This document shows, piece after piece, positions 19,019-28,520 of a DNA stretch of 33,824 nucleotides (positions within the stretch are counted from its first letter, which is position 1; every line of letters begins with the position of its first letter). The stretch is from Allochromatium palmeri (GTDB lineage Bacteria; Pseudomonadota; Gammaproteobacteria; Chromatiales; Chromatiaceae): assembly GCF_009720725.1 (NCBI RefSeq), contig NZ_WNKT01000045.1:1-33824 (forward strand), given 5' to 3'. Both the position numbers and the translations under genes were made by a program. The notes under the pieces are model-generated. The model ran no database searches. It saw only the letters and a list, made by a program, of their open reading frames with translations, and was not told where the DNA came from.

Positions 19019-19047
19019 ATTTTAGAGAATGGCGGGCAGACTGTCCA
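19019..19047 (-). promoter_or_regulatory. Predicted sigma-70 promoter of carAB
   Basis: On the minus strand TGGACA (5 of 6 to the -35 consensus) is followed after exactly 17 bases by TAAAAT (5 of 6 to the -10 consensus). Transcription would start near 19012, pointing into carA. Confidence 0.65.
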
Positions 19048-19284
19048 TGTGACACGGCTTTGGGCTTCGTCCAGGAGTTCCAAATTTGCCCATGTCACCG
19101 TTGTGAGGGTCGGCGAGAAGACAGGGCGGGTTGGAGTGCCTTGAGCATGAACTCAAACAGCCCCCAAGTGGCGAGGGTATGAGTCAGCATCTTGGGGTGC
19201 CACGCGCAGTCGCCCAGTTGGTTTTTGCGTCATGATCGAGTCACGCTAGACAACCAGGAGAAAGAAGCGGTGTAGGTATTTGAT

Positions 19285-19361
19285 TGGCGCGCCCGACAGG
19301 ATTCGAACCTGTGACCCCAGCCTTCGGAGGGCTGTACTCTATCCATCTGAGCTACGGGCGC
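19285..19361 (-). tRNA. tRNA-Arg (anticodon CCG)
   Basis: The minus strand gives a full cloverleaf of 77 bases including an encoded CCA. The acceptor stem pairs GCGCCCG with CGGGCGC. The D arm is GCUC...GAGU with the conserved AGAUGGAUA loop, and the anticodon stem is CAGCC/GGCUG around CUCCGAA, so the anticodon is CCG and reads the arginine codon CGG. The T arm is ACAGG-UUCGAAU-CCUGU. The discriminator base is G. Confidence 0.96.
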
Positions 19362-19425
19362 GTGGCGTGAGAGCCTGGACTGAAGGGTGACGCACTATCT
19401 GACAGCGTCAAATCCAGGACGGCGC

Positions 19426-19454
19426 ATTATGGCCCCTGGCGTGTCATTCGTCAA
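19426..19454 (-). promoter_or_regulatory. Predicted sigma-70 promoter of tRNA-Arg
   Basis: On the minus strand TTGACG is followed after 17 bases by CATAAT, each 5 of 6 to consensus. It lies just past the end of the PilZ gene and would start RNA near 19418, leaving a 5' leader of about 57 bases for RNase P to remove. The tRNA is thus probably transcribed on its own. Confidence 0.7.
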
Positions 19455-19476
19455 AGGCCATCGAAGCGCCGATTCG

Positions 19477-20547
19477 TCATAACCGCCCGCCTTTAAGCGG
19501 ACTACTCCGTTGTTCCGAGACGCCATAGGCTCGATCATGGACGCTCTGGAGCATCTCCAGCTCATCCCAGGCTTCCTGAGACCAGCCACCCGGCAGATCG
19601 TTACGGCCCAAGACCAGGCTTTTGAAGACCATTTCGAAATCCTTGACGTTGCCCCAGCCAGCGACGAGCCGCTCGACGGCTTCGGGAAACTCAGACTCCA
19701 GACAGGACCGCGTCTCCTCCTCGCTGGCCAACTCCGAGCGAGTGTGGCTCGTGCTGGAACGCGCTGTCGCCGTCGCCACCGATTTCAGCCAATCCGGAGC
19801 ACCCTCCAGATAGCTGCTGAAGGTGGAATTTTCTTCTTCCGTGTTGGACAGCCGATTCAAAACCAGATCGACAAAGGTGCGAATCGTGCTGCTCGGATGC
19901 TCGAATGCCAGCGACAGGGTATAGAGTTCGGCCCAGTCGAACCCCTTGACTTCGGACTTGCGCACATCTGAGACCCGTGCGCGCAAACGGATGCTCGGCA
20001 AATCGAAGGTGCCCCGGATCGATAAACTGATGCTCTGCCCGACCTGATAGGTCTCGAAGACCGTCACCGTGTAGCGGCCTTCCAGAATCTGCAACAGCTT
20101 CTCGCGCAGCTCATCGGTATCGCTGACCGTCACTTCCAGCTCGCGAAACAGGGCCAGCTTTCCGTCCTCACCCGCCGTTGTGTCTGACGGGTGCAGCATT
20201 TTAAGCAGGCGCTCCAGGCGACTCTGGCCGCGTGGCGACAGGCTGATGAAACGCAGCGCCACCAGATAACCGCCCTCACTGAGCGGACGCTCGCGTAGCA
20301 TCTGGCACAGGGCACGGATGGTTTTGCCAGTCCGCCAGGGCAGGCTGAGCGTCAGGGTCTCGACATTTTCAGGCAATGGCTCGGACAGATACAGCAGCGC
20401 GCCCCCCCAGGAGAGGTCGCGCGTGGAGGCACGCACCGGTTTGTCGTGGCCTGGGATGGCCAGCTCGACCGAAATCTGTAGGTCGATACGAGCCTGTGTG
20501 CGCCGCTCCGTGGCCATGGATATCGATTCTGAATGAACCATTGACAT
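19477..20547 (-). CDS. PilZ-domain protein with long C-terminal extension
   Basis: The 356-residue product starts with a PilZ domain (residues about 12-120). The c-di-GMP-binding signature is present as RRTQAR (RxxxR) and DLSWGGALL (the D/NxSxxG motif), so it should bind the second messenger. After it come about 230 residues, mostly alpha and beta without a family I recognise, including a Ser/Thr/Glu-rich stretch near residue 265. There is no signal peptide or membrane helix, so it is likely cytoplasmic. GGAAAG precedes the ATG at 20547; in-frame ATGs at 20541 and 20517 are alternatives. It is divergent from proS. A c-di-GMP phosphodiesterase of HD-GYP type is encoded 3 kb away, which may be coincidence. 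Confidence 0.82.
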   Translation of the reverse strand: MSMVHSESISMATERRTQARIDLQISVELAIPGHDKPVRASTRDLSWGGALLYLSEPLPENVETLTLSLPWRTGKTIRALCQMLRERPLSEGGYLVALRFISLSPRGQSRLERLLKMLHPSDTTAGEDGKLALFRELEVTVSDTDELREKLLQILEGRYTVTVFETYQVGQSISLSIRGTFDLPSIRLRARVSDVRKSEVKGFDWAELYTLSLAFEHPSSTIRTFVDLVLNRLSNTEEENSTFSSYLEGAPDWLKSVATATARSSTSHTRSELASEEETRSCLESEFPEAVERLVAGWGNVKDFEMVFKSLVLGRNDLPGGWSQEAWDELEMLQSVHDRAYGVSEQRSSPLKGGRL

Positions 20548-20729
20548 GCTTTCCAGGAATAGGGGCGATCTGAAGGTCGAGCGACCGTAGGGGTTCGGTT
20601 GAAAGACTGATATTTTATACCATTAACGCCGTGATCTGCCCCATCGTCGGCCTGTTTTGCCACAGGTGTTGTTTCAACGCCGTCGGACCAATAGACTTTC
20701 GCGCTTTACCTGCCGAGATTTTCGATCCG

Positions 20730-22448
20730 ATGCGCACCTCAGAGTTTCCGCTCCAGACTATCAAAGAGACACCGGCCGATGCCGAGATCGTCAGTCATCG
20801 GCTGATGCTGCGTGCCGGCCTCATCCGCAAGCTCGCCGCCGGGCTCTATACCTGGCTGCCGCTTGGACTGCGCGTACTGCGCCGGGTCGAGCGCATCGTG
20901 CGCGAGGAGATGGACCGCGCCGGGGCGCTGGAAGTGTCCATGCCCGCTGTGCAACCGGCTGAACTCTGGCAGGAGTCCGGGCGCTGGGAACAATACGGCC
21001 CGGAGTTACTGCGTTTCAAGGACCGCCACCAGCGTGAGTTCTGTTTCGGCCCCACGCATGAGGAGATCATCACCGAGCTGGCGCGTAACGAACTCAAGAG
21101 CTACAAACAGCTTCCCATCAATTTCTACCAGATTCAAACCAAGTTCCGCGACGAGATCCGTCCGCGCTTTGGCGTGATGCGCGCGCGCGAGTTTCTGATG
21201 AAGGACGCCTACTCCTTCCATCTCGACGCGGACTCGCTGGACGCGACCTATCAGCGCATGCACGAGACCTACTGCCGCATCTTCACGCGCTGCGGACTCG
21301 ATTTTCGCCCGGTGAGCGCCGACACCGGCAGCATCGGCGGCAGCGCCTCGCACGAGTTCCATGTCCTGGCCTCCTCAGGCGAGGACGCCATCGCCTTCTC
21401 GACGGCGAGTGATTATGCGGCCAACGTCGAGCTGGCCGAGGCCGTGGCGCTGGCTGAGACCGCGCCCGCGCCAGCCGAGGACGCGCGTCTGGTCGATACA
21501 CCCGAAGCGCGCACCATCGCGGATCTGGTCGCGCAGTTCGATCAGCCGATCACGCGCACGGTCAAGACCCTGGTGGTCGCGGCGTCGGAGGACAGCGACG
21601 CTGAGCTGGTCGCGCTCCTGGTGCGTGGCGACCACGAACTCAACGCCATCAAGGCCCAGAAGCTGCCGCAGGTCGCCTCACCGCTGCGCATGGCCACCGA
21701 AGCCGAGATCCGCGCTGTCATTGGCGCTGGTCCTGGTTCGCTCGGGCCGAAGGATCTGCCGATTCCCTGTATCGTCGACCGCACGGTCGCTGTCACCGCC
21801 GACTTCAGTGCCGGCGCCAATATCGACGGCAAGCACTGGTTCGGGCTGAACTGGGGCCGTGATCTGCCGCTGCCCGAGGTCGCGGATCTGCGCAACGTGA
21901 TCGAGGGCGATCCCAGTCCAGACGGCCAGGGGACGCTCACCATCGCGCGCGGTATCGAGGTCGGTCACATCTTCCAGCTCGGCCGCAAGTACAGCGAGGC
22001 GATGAAGGCCACCGTGCTCGGCGAGGACGGCAAAGCGACCGTGATGACCATGGGCTGCTACGGCATCGGCGTCTCGCGCGTGGTCGCGGCGGCCATCGAA
22101 CAGCATCATGATGAGCGCGGCATCTGCTGGCCGGCGCCGATCGCGCCCTTCGAGGTCGCACTGCTGCCGATGAAGCTCGGCAAATCCTACCGGGTGCGCG
22201 AGGCGACCGAAAAGCTCTATGCCGAACTCCAGGCCGCCGGGATCGATGTGCTGCTCGACGACCGCGATGCACGCCCCGGCTTCATGTTCGCCGACATGGA
22301 ACTCATCGGCATCCCGCATCGCATCGTCGTCGGCGACAAGGGACTCGACGACGGGCAGGTCGAGTACAAGGGCCGCACCGACGACGAGATGCAGCTCATC
22401 GCCATCGACGCGATCGTCGAGTTCGTGCGCGCGCGTCTGCGCACCTGA
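20730..22448 (+). CDS. proS: Prolyl-tRNA synthetase (bacterial type with editing domain)
   Basis: The 572-residue product is the usual length of the bacterial form. The ATG at 20730 gives [20 protein letters not shown], matching the E. coli start; an in-frame extension upstream is not supported. The class II core shows motif 2 near [20 protein letters not shown] and [20 protein letters not shown], and motif 3 as [18 protein letters not shown]. The insertion between about residues 230 and 400 is the INS domain that hydrolyses mischarged Ala-tRNA-Pro. The anticodon-binding domain forms the C-terminus. An AT-rich stretch at about 20608-20630 (GATATTTTATACC) in the divergent region probably contains its promoter, but the -35 and -10 boxes are not clear. 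Confidence 0.97.
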   Translation: MRTSEFPLQTIKETPADAEIVSHRLMLRAGLIRKLAAGLYTWLPLGLRVLRRVERIVREEMDRAGALEVSMPAVQPAELWQESGRWEQYGPELLRFKDRHQREFCFGPTHEEIITELARNELKSYKQLPINFYQIQTKFRDEIRPRFGVMRAREFLMKDAYSFHLDADSLDATYQRMHETYCRIFTRCGLDFRPVSADTGSIGGSASHEFHVLASSGEDAIAFSTASDYAANVELAEAVALAETAPAPAEDARLVDTPEARTIADLVAQFDQPITRTVKTLVVAASEDSDAELVALLVRGDHELNAIKAQKLPQVASPLRMATEAEIRAVIGAGPGSLGPKDLPIPCIVDRTVAVTADFSAGANIDGKHWFGLNWGRDLPLPEVADLRNVIEGDPSPDGQGTLTIARGIEVGHIFQLGRKYSEAMKATVLGEDGKATVMTMGCYGIGVSRVVAAAIEQHHDERGICWPAPIAPFEVALLPMKLGKSYRVREATEKLYAELQAAGIDVLLDDRDARPGFMFADMELIGIPHRIVVGDKGLDDGQVEYKGRTDDEMQLIAIDAIVEFVRARLRT

Positions 22449-22529
22449 TTCAACCCTTAACGCTTTCGGCGGCCCTGTGTCGCCGGGCCTCCAGCATGCC
22501 ATCCGGCGTGCCTTACTCTAGGATCGACT

Positions 22530-23045
22530 GTGAATAAAGAAGCCTCTTTCAATCGCGATGAACTGCTCGCCTGCGGGCGCGGCGAGATGTTCGGCCCGGG
22601 CAACGCCCAGTTGCCGGTGCCCAACATGCTGATGATGGATCGCATCGTGCGTATCGCCAACTTCGGCGGCGCCAATAGCAAGGGCGAGATCCTGGCCGAA
22701 CTCGACATCAACCCTGATCTCTGGTTCTTCCAGTGCCACTTTCCGGGCGATCCCGTGATGCCCGGCTGTCTCGGACTCGATGCGCTCTGGCAGATGGTCG
22801 GCTTCTATCTGGGCTGGATCGGTAATCCCGGACATGGCCGGGCGCTGGGCGTGGGCGAGGTCAAGTTCACCGGTCAGGTGCTGCCGACGGCGAGCAAGGT
22901 GACCTATCACATCGACATGAAGCGCGTCATCAGCCGCAAGCTGGTGCTCGGCATCGGCGATGGCGTGGTCCAGGTCGACGGGCGCACCATCTACACCGCC
23001 AGTGATCTGCGCGTCGGACTCTTCACCTCGACCGAGGGGTTCTGA
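22530..23045 (+). CDS. fabA: 3-hydroxydecanoyl-ACP dehydratase/isomerase
   Basis: The 171-residue product is FabA-length. It introduces the cis double bond at the ten-carbon stage of fatty acid synthesis, the branch to unsaturated fatty acids. The catalytic pair falls at His70 and Asp84 in [20 protein letters not shown], the same numbers as in E. coli, and distinguishes FabA (Asp) from FabZ (Glu). The start codon is GTG, with AGGA six bases before it. The usual partner fabB is not next to it; holC follows eight bases downstream, suggesting co-transcription with a replication gene. Confidence 0.96.
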   Translation: MNKEASFNRDELLACGRGEMFGPGNAQLPVPNMLMMDRIVRIANFGGANSKGEILAELDINPDLWFFQCHFPGDPVMPGCLGLDALWQMVGFYLGWIGNPGHGRALGVGEVKFTGQVLPTASKVTYHIDMKRVISRKLVLGIGDGVVQVDGRTIYTASDLRVGLFTSTEGF

Positions 23046-23053
23046 ATCGCGTT

Positions 23054-23485
23054 ATGACGCGGGTCGATTTCTACAGCCTCGAACCCGACAGCCGGGGTGA
23101 TCGTTTCATCCTGGCCTGTCGGCTCGTCGAGCGTATCCGCGCTCAGGAGCTGCGCGTGCTCATCCTCTGTCCGGATCGCGAGGAGGCGCGCCATCTCGAC
23201 CGTCTACTGTGGACCCTGCGGCAGGAGAGCTTTCTGCCGCATGGTCTGGTCGGGAGCGTGGATGCCGCCCTGACGCCGATCCTCATCAGTCTGGACGGCT
23301 CGCCCGCAAGCGAGTGTCAGGTGTTGCTGAATCTCTCGCGCGAACTCCCGCCTGGACTGGAACGCTTCGAGCGGCTGTGCGATCTGGTCGACAACGATCC
23401 AGCGCTACGTCAGGCCGGACGCGCGCGCTTCCGTGCCTACCGCGAGCGCGGCTACGCGCCCAATCACCACCAGATTCGCTTGTAG
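23054..23485 (+). CDS. holC: DNA polymerase III chi subunit
   Basis: The 143-residue product starts MTRVDFYSL and carries the chi pattern: ILACRLVERIRAQELRVLIL, then DRLLWTLRQESFLPHGLVGS and PILISL, ending with the RFRAYRERGYAPNHHQI type helix. Chi links the clamp loader (through psi) to single-stranded-DNA-binding protein. In many gammaproteobacteria it lies between pepA and valS. Here it sits directly behind fabA. No ribosome-binding site is obvious, so translation may be coupled to fabA. Confidence 0.9.
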   Translation: MTRVDFYSLEPDSRGDRFILACRLVERIRAQELRVLILCPDREEARHLDRLLWTLRQESFLPHGLVGSVDAALTPILISLDGSPASECQVLLNLSRELPPGLERFERLCDLVDNDPALRQAGRARFRAYRERGYAPNHHQIRL

Positions 23486-23496
23486 GGCTCCGCCCA

Positions 23497-24609
23497 TCAA
23501 CCGAGTGCCAGCGCGGCCGTCTCGGCCTCGCCATAACGAATCGCCACCTCGCAGAATTCATCGAAACAGGCGATGAAGGCATCCGCCACGTCGGGGTCGA
23601 AATGGCTGCCGCGACCGGCGACGATGATCGCGTAGGCTTCCTCGAAGGACATCGGCGGCTTGTAGACACGTTGCGAGATGAGCGCATCGAAGACGTCGGC
23701 GAGCGCCATGAGCCGCGCGGCGATGGGAATATCGTCACCGGCCAGCCCATCAGGATAGCCGCCGCCATCCCAGCGTTCGTGATGATAGTGGGCGATATCC
23801 TTGGCCATCATGAGAAAATCGAGCGGACGATCGACGTCGCGCTCGGCCTGCTCGATGACGTCACGCCCGAGCTTGGCGTGAGTCTTCATGACCTCCCACT
23901 CCGCCGGCGTGAGCTTGCCGGGCTTGAGCAGGATGTGGTCCGGGATGCCGACCTTGCCGATGTCGTGCAGCGGCGCGGACTTGACGAGGAGATCGATGGC
24001 GTGCCGTGAGAGAAAATCGGCGAAACGCGGATGCTCGGACAACTGCTCGGCAAGCGCACGCACATAGCCCTGGGTGCGGCGCAGATGATTGCCGGTCTCG
24101 GGGTCGCGGATCTCGGCCAGATGCGCCAGCGCATGGATGCTGACGTCCTGCACGGCCAGATTCTCGCTCATGCGTCGCGCCAGCTCGACTTCGAGATAGG
24201 CGTTCTGGTTCTTGAGCCAGTCGCGCGCCTGCTTGAGTTCGAGCTGGGTGTGGACGCGCGCGCGCAGGATCGGCGGCACGATCGGCTTGGCGATATAGTC
24301 GACCGCACCGACATCCAGCCCGCGGATTTCGGCCTCGGTGCTGTCCATGGCGGTGACGAAGATGACCGGGATATCGCGCGTCTCAGCGTCGGAGCGCAGA
24401 CGCGAGAAGACCTCATAGCCGTCCATCTTGGGCATCATGACGTCGAGCAGGATCAGATCCGGCTTGGGCGTGGTCTTGACCACGCGTAGCGCCTTGTCGC
24501 CCGAAGTCGCGGCGCGCACGCGATACTCGGTTTGCAGCAACTCGCTCAGCACGGCCAGGTTCTCGGGCGAGTCATCGACGATGAGGATCGTCGCCAGGCC
24601 AGCATCCAT
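23497..24609 (-). CDS. Response regulator with HD-GYP c-di-GMP phosphodiesterase output
   Basis: The 370-residue product has an N-terminal receiver domain (residues about 6-125): acidic pair DD at 12-13, phospho-acceptor D56 in LILLDVMMPKMDGYE, Thr in FVTAMD and Lys in YIAKPI. A short coiled linker follows (about 125-155). The HD-GYP domain (about 160-345) has its metal ligands and signatures intact: HLRRTQGYV, PLHDIGKVGIPD, KTHAKLGRD, HYHHERWDGGGYPDGL and ALADVFDAL. It should hydrolyse c-di-GMP to GMP when phosphorylated. No histidine kinase is adjacent, so the partner is unknown. GGAGG lies seven bases before the ATG. It is convergent with holC, 11 bases away. Confidence 0.95.
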   Translation of the reverse strand: MDAGLATILIVDDSPENLAVLSELLQTEYRVRAATSGDKALRVVKTTPKPDLILLDVMMPKMDGYEVFSRLRSDAETRDIPVIFVTAMDSTEAEIRGLDVGAVDYIAKPIVPPILRARVHTQLELKQARDWLKNQNAYLEVELARRMSENLAVQDVSIHALAHLAEIRDPETGNHLRRTQGYVRALAEQLSEHPRFADFLSRHAIDLLVKSAPLHDIGKVGIPDHILLKPGKLTPAEWEVMKTHAKLGRDVIEQAERDVDRPLDFLMMAKDIAHYHHERWDGGGYPDGLAGDDIPIAARLMALADVFDALISQRVYKPPMSFEEAYAIIVAGRGSHFDPDVADAFIACFDEFCEVAIRYGEAETAALALG

Positions 24610-24717
24610 CGTTAAACCTCCAACATGGGGTCGAGGGGGCGCTGTTGTTCCTATCCGGCGCGGGCTATTGAATTAATCATAGTGGACAAATCGCAAAAAC
24701 ATCGACACGTCGGTGGC

Positions 24718-26964
24718 TTATGCACGCAATCCATCGACGCGTTGAAAGCCGCGCGGCAGGAGTTTACCACGCCGTCCCCGCTCGCCACGGTAAAGCGCGA
24801 GATCGGCCGGCTTGAGCGTAAGTTCGCGTTTACCGGCCGACAGCGTCAGACTCGCACCCTCGCCTACCACGGCAACGGCGAGCAGACGCTCGCCATCGGC
24901 TCCGGCGCGTCCAGCCGGCAGTCCGATGATCTTGTTGCCCTTGCCGCGCGCCATCTCGGGCAGCTCGGCGAGCACAAAGACCAGCAGATGCCCGGCACTG
25001 GTGACAGCCGCCACGCTGGCGCCTTCGAGGTTAGCGATGCGGACCGGGTCCAGAATACGCGCCCCGTCCGGCAGCGTCAGAACAGCCTTGCCGCCCTTGG
25101 GCTTGGCGATCAGATCCTCGAAACGCACGATGAAGCCATAGCCAGCGTCCGAGGCGAGCAGATAGCGCGTGTCGGGACTGTCGCCGAGCACGGTGACGAA
25201 GCGCGCGCCGGGCGGCGGATCGAGGCGTCCGGTGAGCGGTTCGCCCTGACCGCGCGCCGAGGGGAAGGTGTGCGCGGGGAGCGAATAACTGCGTCCGGTC
25301 GAGTCGAGAAAGACGGCCGTCTGGTTGCTGCGCAGTCGTGCCAGATTCAGGAAGGCATCGCCGGCGCGATAGCTCAGAGTGGTTGCGTCGACCTCGTGAC
25401 CCTTGGCGGCGCGCACCCAGCCCTTCTCGGACAGGACGACGGTGAGCGGTTCGCTCGGAGCGAGTTCGGTCTCGTCGATGGCGGCCGCGGCGGCGCGCTC
25501 GACCAGGGGCGAGCGACGCGCATCGCCATAGCGTTCGGCATCGGCGGTGATCTCGTCGCGGATCAGGCGTTTGAGCGCGCGCTCGTCACCCAGCAGACGC
25601 TGTAAGCCATCGCGCTCGGCGGCCAGCTCGGCCTGTTCGGCGCGGATCTTCATTTCCTCCAGGCGCGCGAGCTGGCGCAAGCGGGTGTTGAGCACATAGT
25701 CGGCCTGCGGCTCGGTCAGACCGAAGCGCGCCATCAGCACCGGCTTGGGTTCATCCTCGGTACGAACGATATGGATCACCTCGTCGAGATTGAGGAAGGC
25801 GATCAGTAGACCATCGAGCAGATGCAGGCGTTCCAGCACCTTCTCCAGCCGGTGCTGGAGCCTTCGGCGCACGGTCTCGGTGCGATAGATCAGCCACTCG
25901 CTCAGGATCTCGACCAGGTTCATCACTCGCGGGCGGCCGTTGAGCGCGATCAGATTGAGATTGACGCGATAGCTGCGCTCCAGATCCGTGGTCGCGAACA
26001 GGTGCGACATCAGGCGTTCCACATCGACGCGATTGGAACGCGGCACGATGACCAGTCGGGTTGGATATTCATGATCGGACTCGTCGCGGAAGTCCTCGAT
26101 CATCGGCAACTTCTTGGCGTTGAACTGGGCGGCGATCTGTTCCAGCACCCGACTGCCCGAGACCTGATAGGGCAGCGCGGTGATGACGATGTCGCCATGT
26201 TCGCGGGTGTAGCGGGCGCGCTGTTTGAGGCTGCCGTTGCCGGTGCGGTAGAGCTTGAGGAGTTCGTCGGCCGGTGTGACGATCTCGGCCTCGGTCGGGA
26301 AGTCGGGTCCGGGGATGATTCGGACCAGTTCCTCCAGCGTCGCCTCGGGGTGTTCGAGCATATGGATACAGGCGCGCGCGACCTCGCGCAGATTGTGCGA
26401 CGGGATGTCGGTGGCCATGCCGACGGCGATGCCGGTCGCGCCGTTGAGCAGCAGGTTCGGCAGCCGCGCCGGGAGCAGGCGCGGTTCGTCGAGCGTGCCG
26501 TCGAAGTTGGGCTGCCAGTCGATGGTGCCCTGATCGGCTTCGGCCAGCAGCAGCTCGGCATAGGGCGTCAGGCGCGATTCGGTGTAGCGCATGGCGGCGA
26601 ACGACTTGGGGTCATCGGGCGAGCCCCAGTTGCCCTGGCCGTCGACCAGCGGATAGCGATAGCTGAACGATTGGGCCATGAGCACCATGGCTTCGTAACA
26701 GGCCGAGTCGCCGTGCGGGTGGAACTTGCCGAGTACGTCGCCGACGGTGCGGGCGGACTTTTTGAACTTGGCCGTGGCGGAGAGTCCGAGTTCGGACATG
26801 GCATAGAGGATGCGCCGCTGGACGGGTTTGAGTCCGTCGCCGATGTGCGGCAGGGCACGGTCGAGGATGACGTACATGGAATAATCCAGGTAGGCCTTCT
26901 CGGTGAAGTCCTTGAGCGGGCGGCGTTCGAGGCCCTCGGCGGTGTAGATGGGGGTGTCCGACAT
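24718..26964 (-). CDS. parC: DNA topoisomerase IV subunit A
   Basis: The 748-residue product decatenates daughter chromosomes with ParE. The breakage-reunion domain begins near [20 protein letters not shown] and contains the quinolone-determining stretch [19 protein letters not shown], with Ser and Glu in the usual sites, and the DNA-linked tyrosine in [11 protein letters not shown]. The C-terminal part is a shortened beta-pinwheel with repeats such as [13 protein letters not shown], and it lacks the canonical GyrA box, which favours ParC over GyrA. The ATG at 26964 ([11 protein letters not shown]) is preferred to a TTG two codons earlier. parE is not in the window. A palindromic repeat lies between it and cca. 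Confidence 0.95.
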   Translation of the reverse strand: MSDTPIYTAEGLERRPLKDFTEKAYLDYSMYVILDRALPHIGDGLKPVQRRILYAMSELGLSATAKFKKSARTVGDVLGKFHPHGDSACYEAMVLMAQSFSYRYPLVDGQGNWGSPDDPKSFAAMRYTESRLTPYAELLLAEADQGTIDWQPNFDGTLDEPRLLPARLPNLLLNGATGIAVGMATDIPSHNLREVARACIHMLEHPEATLEELVRIIPGPDFPTEAEIVTPADELLKLYRTGNGSLKQRARYTREHGDIVITALPYQVSGSRVLEQIAAQFNAKKLPMIEDFRDESDHEYPTRLVIVPRSNRVDVERLMSHLFATTDLERSYRVNLNLIALNGRPRVMNLVEILSEWLIYRTETVRRRLQHRLEKVLERLHLLDGLLIAFLNLDEVIHIVRTEDEPKPVLMARFGLTEPQADYVLNTRLRQLARLEEMKIRAEQAELAAERDGLQRLLGDERALKRLIRDEITADAERYGDARRSPLVERAAAAAIDETELAPSEPLTVVLSEKGWVRAAKGHEVDATTLSYRAGDAFLNLARLRSNQTAVFLDSTGRSYSLPAHTFPSARGQGEPLTGRLDPPPGARFVTVLGDSPDTRYLLASDAGYGFIVRFEDLIAKPKGGKAVLTLPDGARILDPVRIANLEGASVAAVTSAGHLLVFVLAELPEMARGKGNKIIGLPAGRAGADGERLLAVAVVGEGASLTLSAGKRELTLKPADLALYRGERGRRGKLLPRGFQRVDGLRA

Positions 26965-27050
26965 CGGCAATCTTGTGGTTTCGTTCAGTCAGGGACGCGC
27001 ATGATGCGATAGGAGCGGCCTGTAAGACAAATCACTTCGCGCGCGGAGGT

Positions 27051-27154
27051 GGCGGGTCGGGTCATGGCGGGCGGGGGACGCCGTGAATCCATCCCTGGAG
27101 GCTTGACGACGGCATCCATGCCGTCGACACCCCCGCCCACCATGACCCGACCCA
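27051..27154. repeat. REP-like composite palindromic element between cca and parC
   Basis: Two arms of about 26 bases, GGCGGGTCGGGTCATGGCGG onward at 27051-27076 and its near-perfect reverse complement at 27129-27154, enclose a centre that includes a perfect 9-base-arm palindrome at 27107-27126 (CGACGGCAT-CC-ATGCCGTCG). The whole could fold into a cruciform. The layout, and motifs such as ACGCCGTGAATCCATCC, look like a dispersed intergenic repeat unit and not a simple terminator. Confidence 0.7.
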
Positions 27155-27191
27155 CTTTGATCTTGGGCGGTACGGCGAGTGGTCTTGGGGT

Positions 27192-28472
27192 TCATGATGG
27201 CGTGGTCATCATGTCGGGACGCGCGTGCTTGATGGCCGCCAGACGGGCGGCGCGGATGCGCTCGGGTATCAGGCGCGGTTCGCTTTCGGCGTGGGCAATG
27301 GCGCTGGCATCGACGGCGGTGACGGCTTGGAGCAGGCGGCGCCAGACGTCGGCCTGGGGATACGGGCGTTCGGCATAGCCGCCGCGACCGCGAAAATCGG
27401 CTTCGCAGGCGACGAGCAGTTGCTCGAAGCGTTTTGGACGGCGGAAAGCGTCGGTGCGCTCAAAGACATCGAGGATGGTGCTGGCGCGCAGTTCGTCGAC
27501 CTTGTGGATTCGTCCATGCTGGGCCGTCGTCAGATGTGCCAGTTCACGGCAGCGGTTGGGGACACGAAAGCGCGCGCTGATGGACTCGACCATCGGCAGG
27601 CCGCGCTCTTCGTGACCGTGATGGCTGGGCAGGATTTCGGGCGGCGTGGTGCCCTTGCCCAGATCGTGACAGAGCGCAGCGAAGCGGATCTCCAGCTCGG
27701 GCGAGAGCCGCGCGGCCATGTCGATCACCAGCATGGCATGGACGCCGGTGTCGATCTCCGGGTGCCATTTCTGGGTCTGGGGCACGCCCCACAGCCGGTC
27801 GACTTCGGGCAGCAGGCGTGCCAGAGCACCGCTGTCGCGTAGCACTTCGAAGAAGCATGAGGGCTGCGTTTCGCCGAGCGCGCGCGCCATCTCCTGCCAG
27901 ACGCGCTCCGGAACCAGGGCGTCGACCTCGCCAGCGTCGACCATGCGGCGCATCAGCGCCTGAGTTTCCTCGGCGACCTGAAAGCCCAGATCGGCCAGAC
28001 GCGCAGCAAAGCGCGCCAAGCGCAGGATGCGCACCGGATCTTCGGCAAAGGCCGGCGAGACATGGCGCAGTACGCGCGCCTCCAGATCAGCCTGTCCGCC
28101 ATGTGGATCGATGATCCGGCCCTCGGCGTCCATCGCTATGGCATTGATGGTCAGATCGCGCCGCCGCAGGTCGTCTTCCAGCGTCACATCGGGATGGGCC
28201 TGGACCTGGAAGCCGTGATAGCCGGGCGCGGTCTTGCGTTCGGTACGGGCGAGCGCGTATTCGTCCTGAGTCTCGGGGTGCAAAAAGACCGGAAAATCCT
28301 TGCCGACCTGACGGAAGCCGCGCGCGAGCATCGCCTCGACGCTGACGCCGACCACCACATAGTCGTACTCGTGCGTGGTGCGTCCGAGCAGGTGATCGCG
28401 CACGGCGCCGCCGACCAGATAGGTTTCCAGTCCCTGGGTCGCGCCCGCACCGCTAAAAGGTTTAGACTTCAC
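27192..28472 (-). CDS. cca: Multifunctional CCA-adding tRNA nucleotidyltransferase
   Basis: With the GTG start at 28472 the product is 426 residues; an ATG at 28490 would add six. GGGAG lies seven bases before the GTG, whereas no ribosome-binding site precedes the ATG. The class II nucleotidyltransferase head has YLVGGAVRDHLLG, the acidic pair in THEYDYVVVG, LARTERKTAPGY and EDDLRRRDLTINAIAM. The C-terminal HD domain (HAMLVIDMA, LCHDLGKGTTPPE, HHGHEERG) gives the phosphatase and 2',3'-cyclic phosphodiesterase activities of the gammaproteobacterial type. It repairs tRNA 3' ends; the tRNA in this window already encodes CCA. Confidence 0.95.
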   Translation of the reverse strand: MKSKPFSGAGATQGLETYLVGGAVRDHLLGRTTHEYDYVVVGVSVEAMLARGFRQVGKDFPVFLHPETQDEYALARTERKTAPGYHGFQVQAHPDVTLEDDLRRRDLTINAIAMDAEGRIIDPHGGQADLEARVLRHVSPAFAEDPVRILRLARFAARLADLGFQVAEETQALMRRMVDAGEVDALVPERVWQEMARALGETQPSCFFEVLRDSGALARLLPEVDRLWGVPQTQKWHPEIDTGVHAMLVIDMAARLSPELEIRFAALCHDLGKGTTPPEILPSHHGHEERGLPMVESISARFRVPNRCRELAHLTTAQHGRIHKVDELRASTILDVFERTDAFRRPKRFEQLLVACEADFRGRGGYAERPYPQADVWRRLLQAVTAVDASAIAHAESEPRLIPERIRAARLAAIKHARPDMMTTPS

Positions 28473-28520
28473 GCCAAGACTCCCGATCATTGGCCGACAT
28501 TTGAAAGGAAAAGCACGCTC

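Larger units (their letters stand above)
18918..19284. other. Intergenic region between carA and tRNA-Arg
   Basis: This 367-base stretch contains the proposed carAB promoter and leader palindrome, listed separately. From 19048 to 19284 I see no convincing coding frame, repeat or T-tracted hairpin; the end of the tRNA transcript is not marked by an obvious terminator. No clear ArgR box was found, although pyrimidine or arginine control of carAB would be expected. Confidence 0.5.

Noticed and set aside
25822-27012. A 396-codon plus-strand frame over parC.
   Set aside because: It is antisense to conserved parC sequence and ends in the parC upstream region; it shows no family signature.
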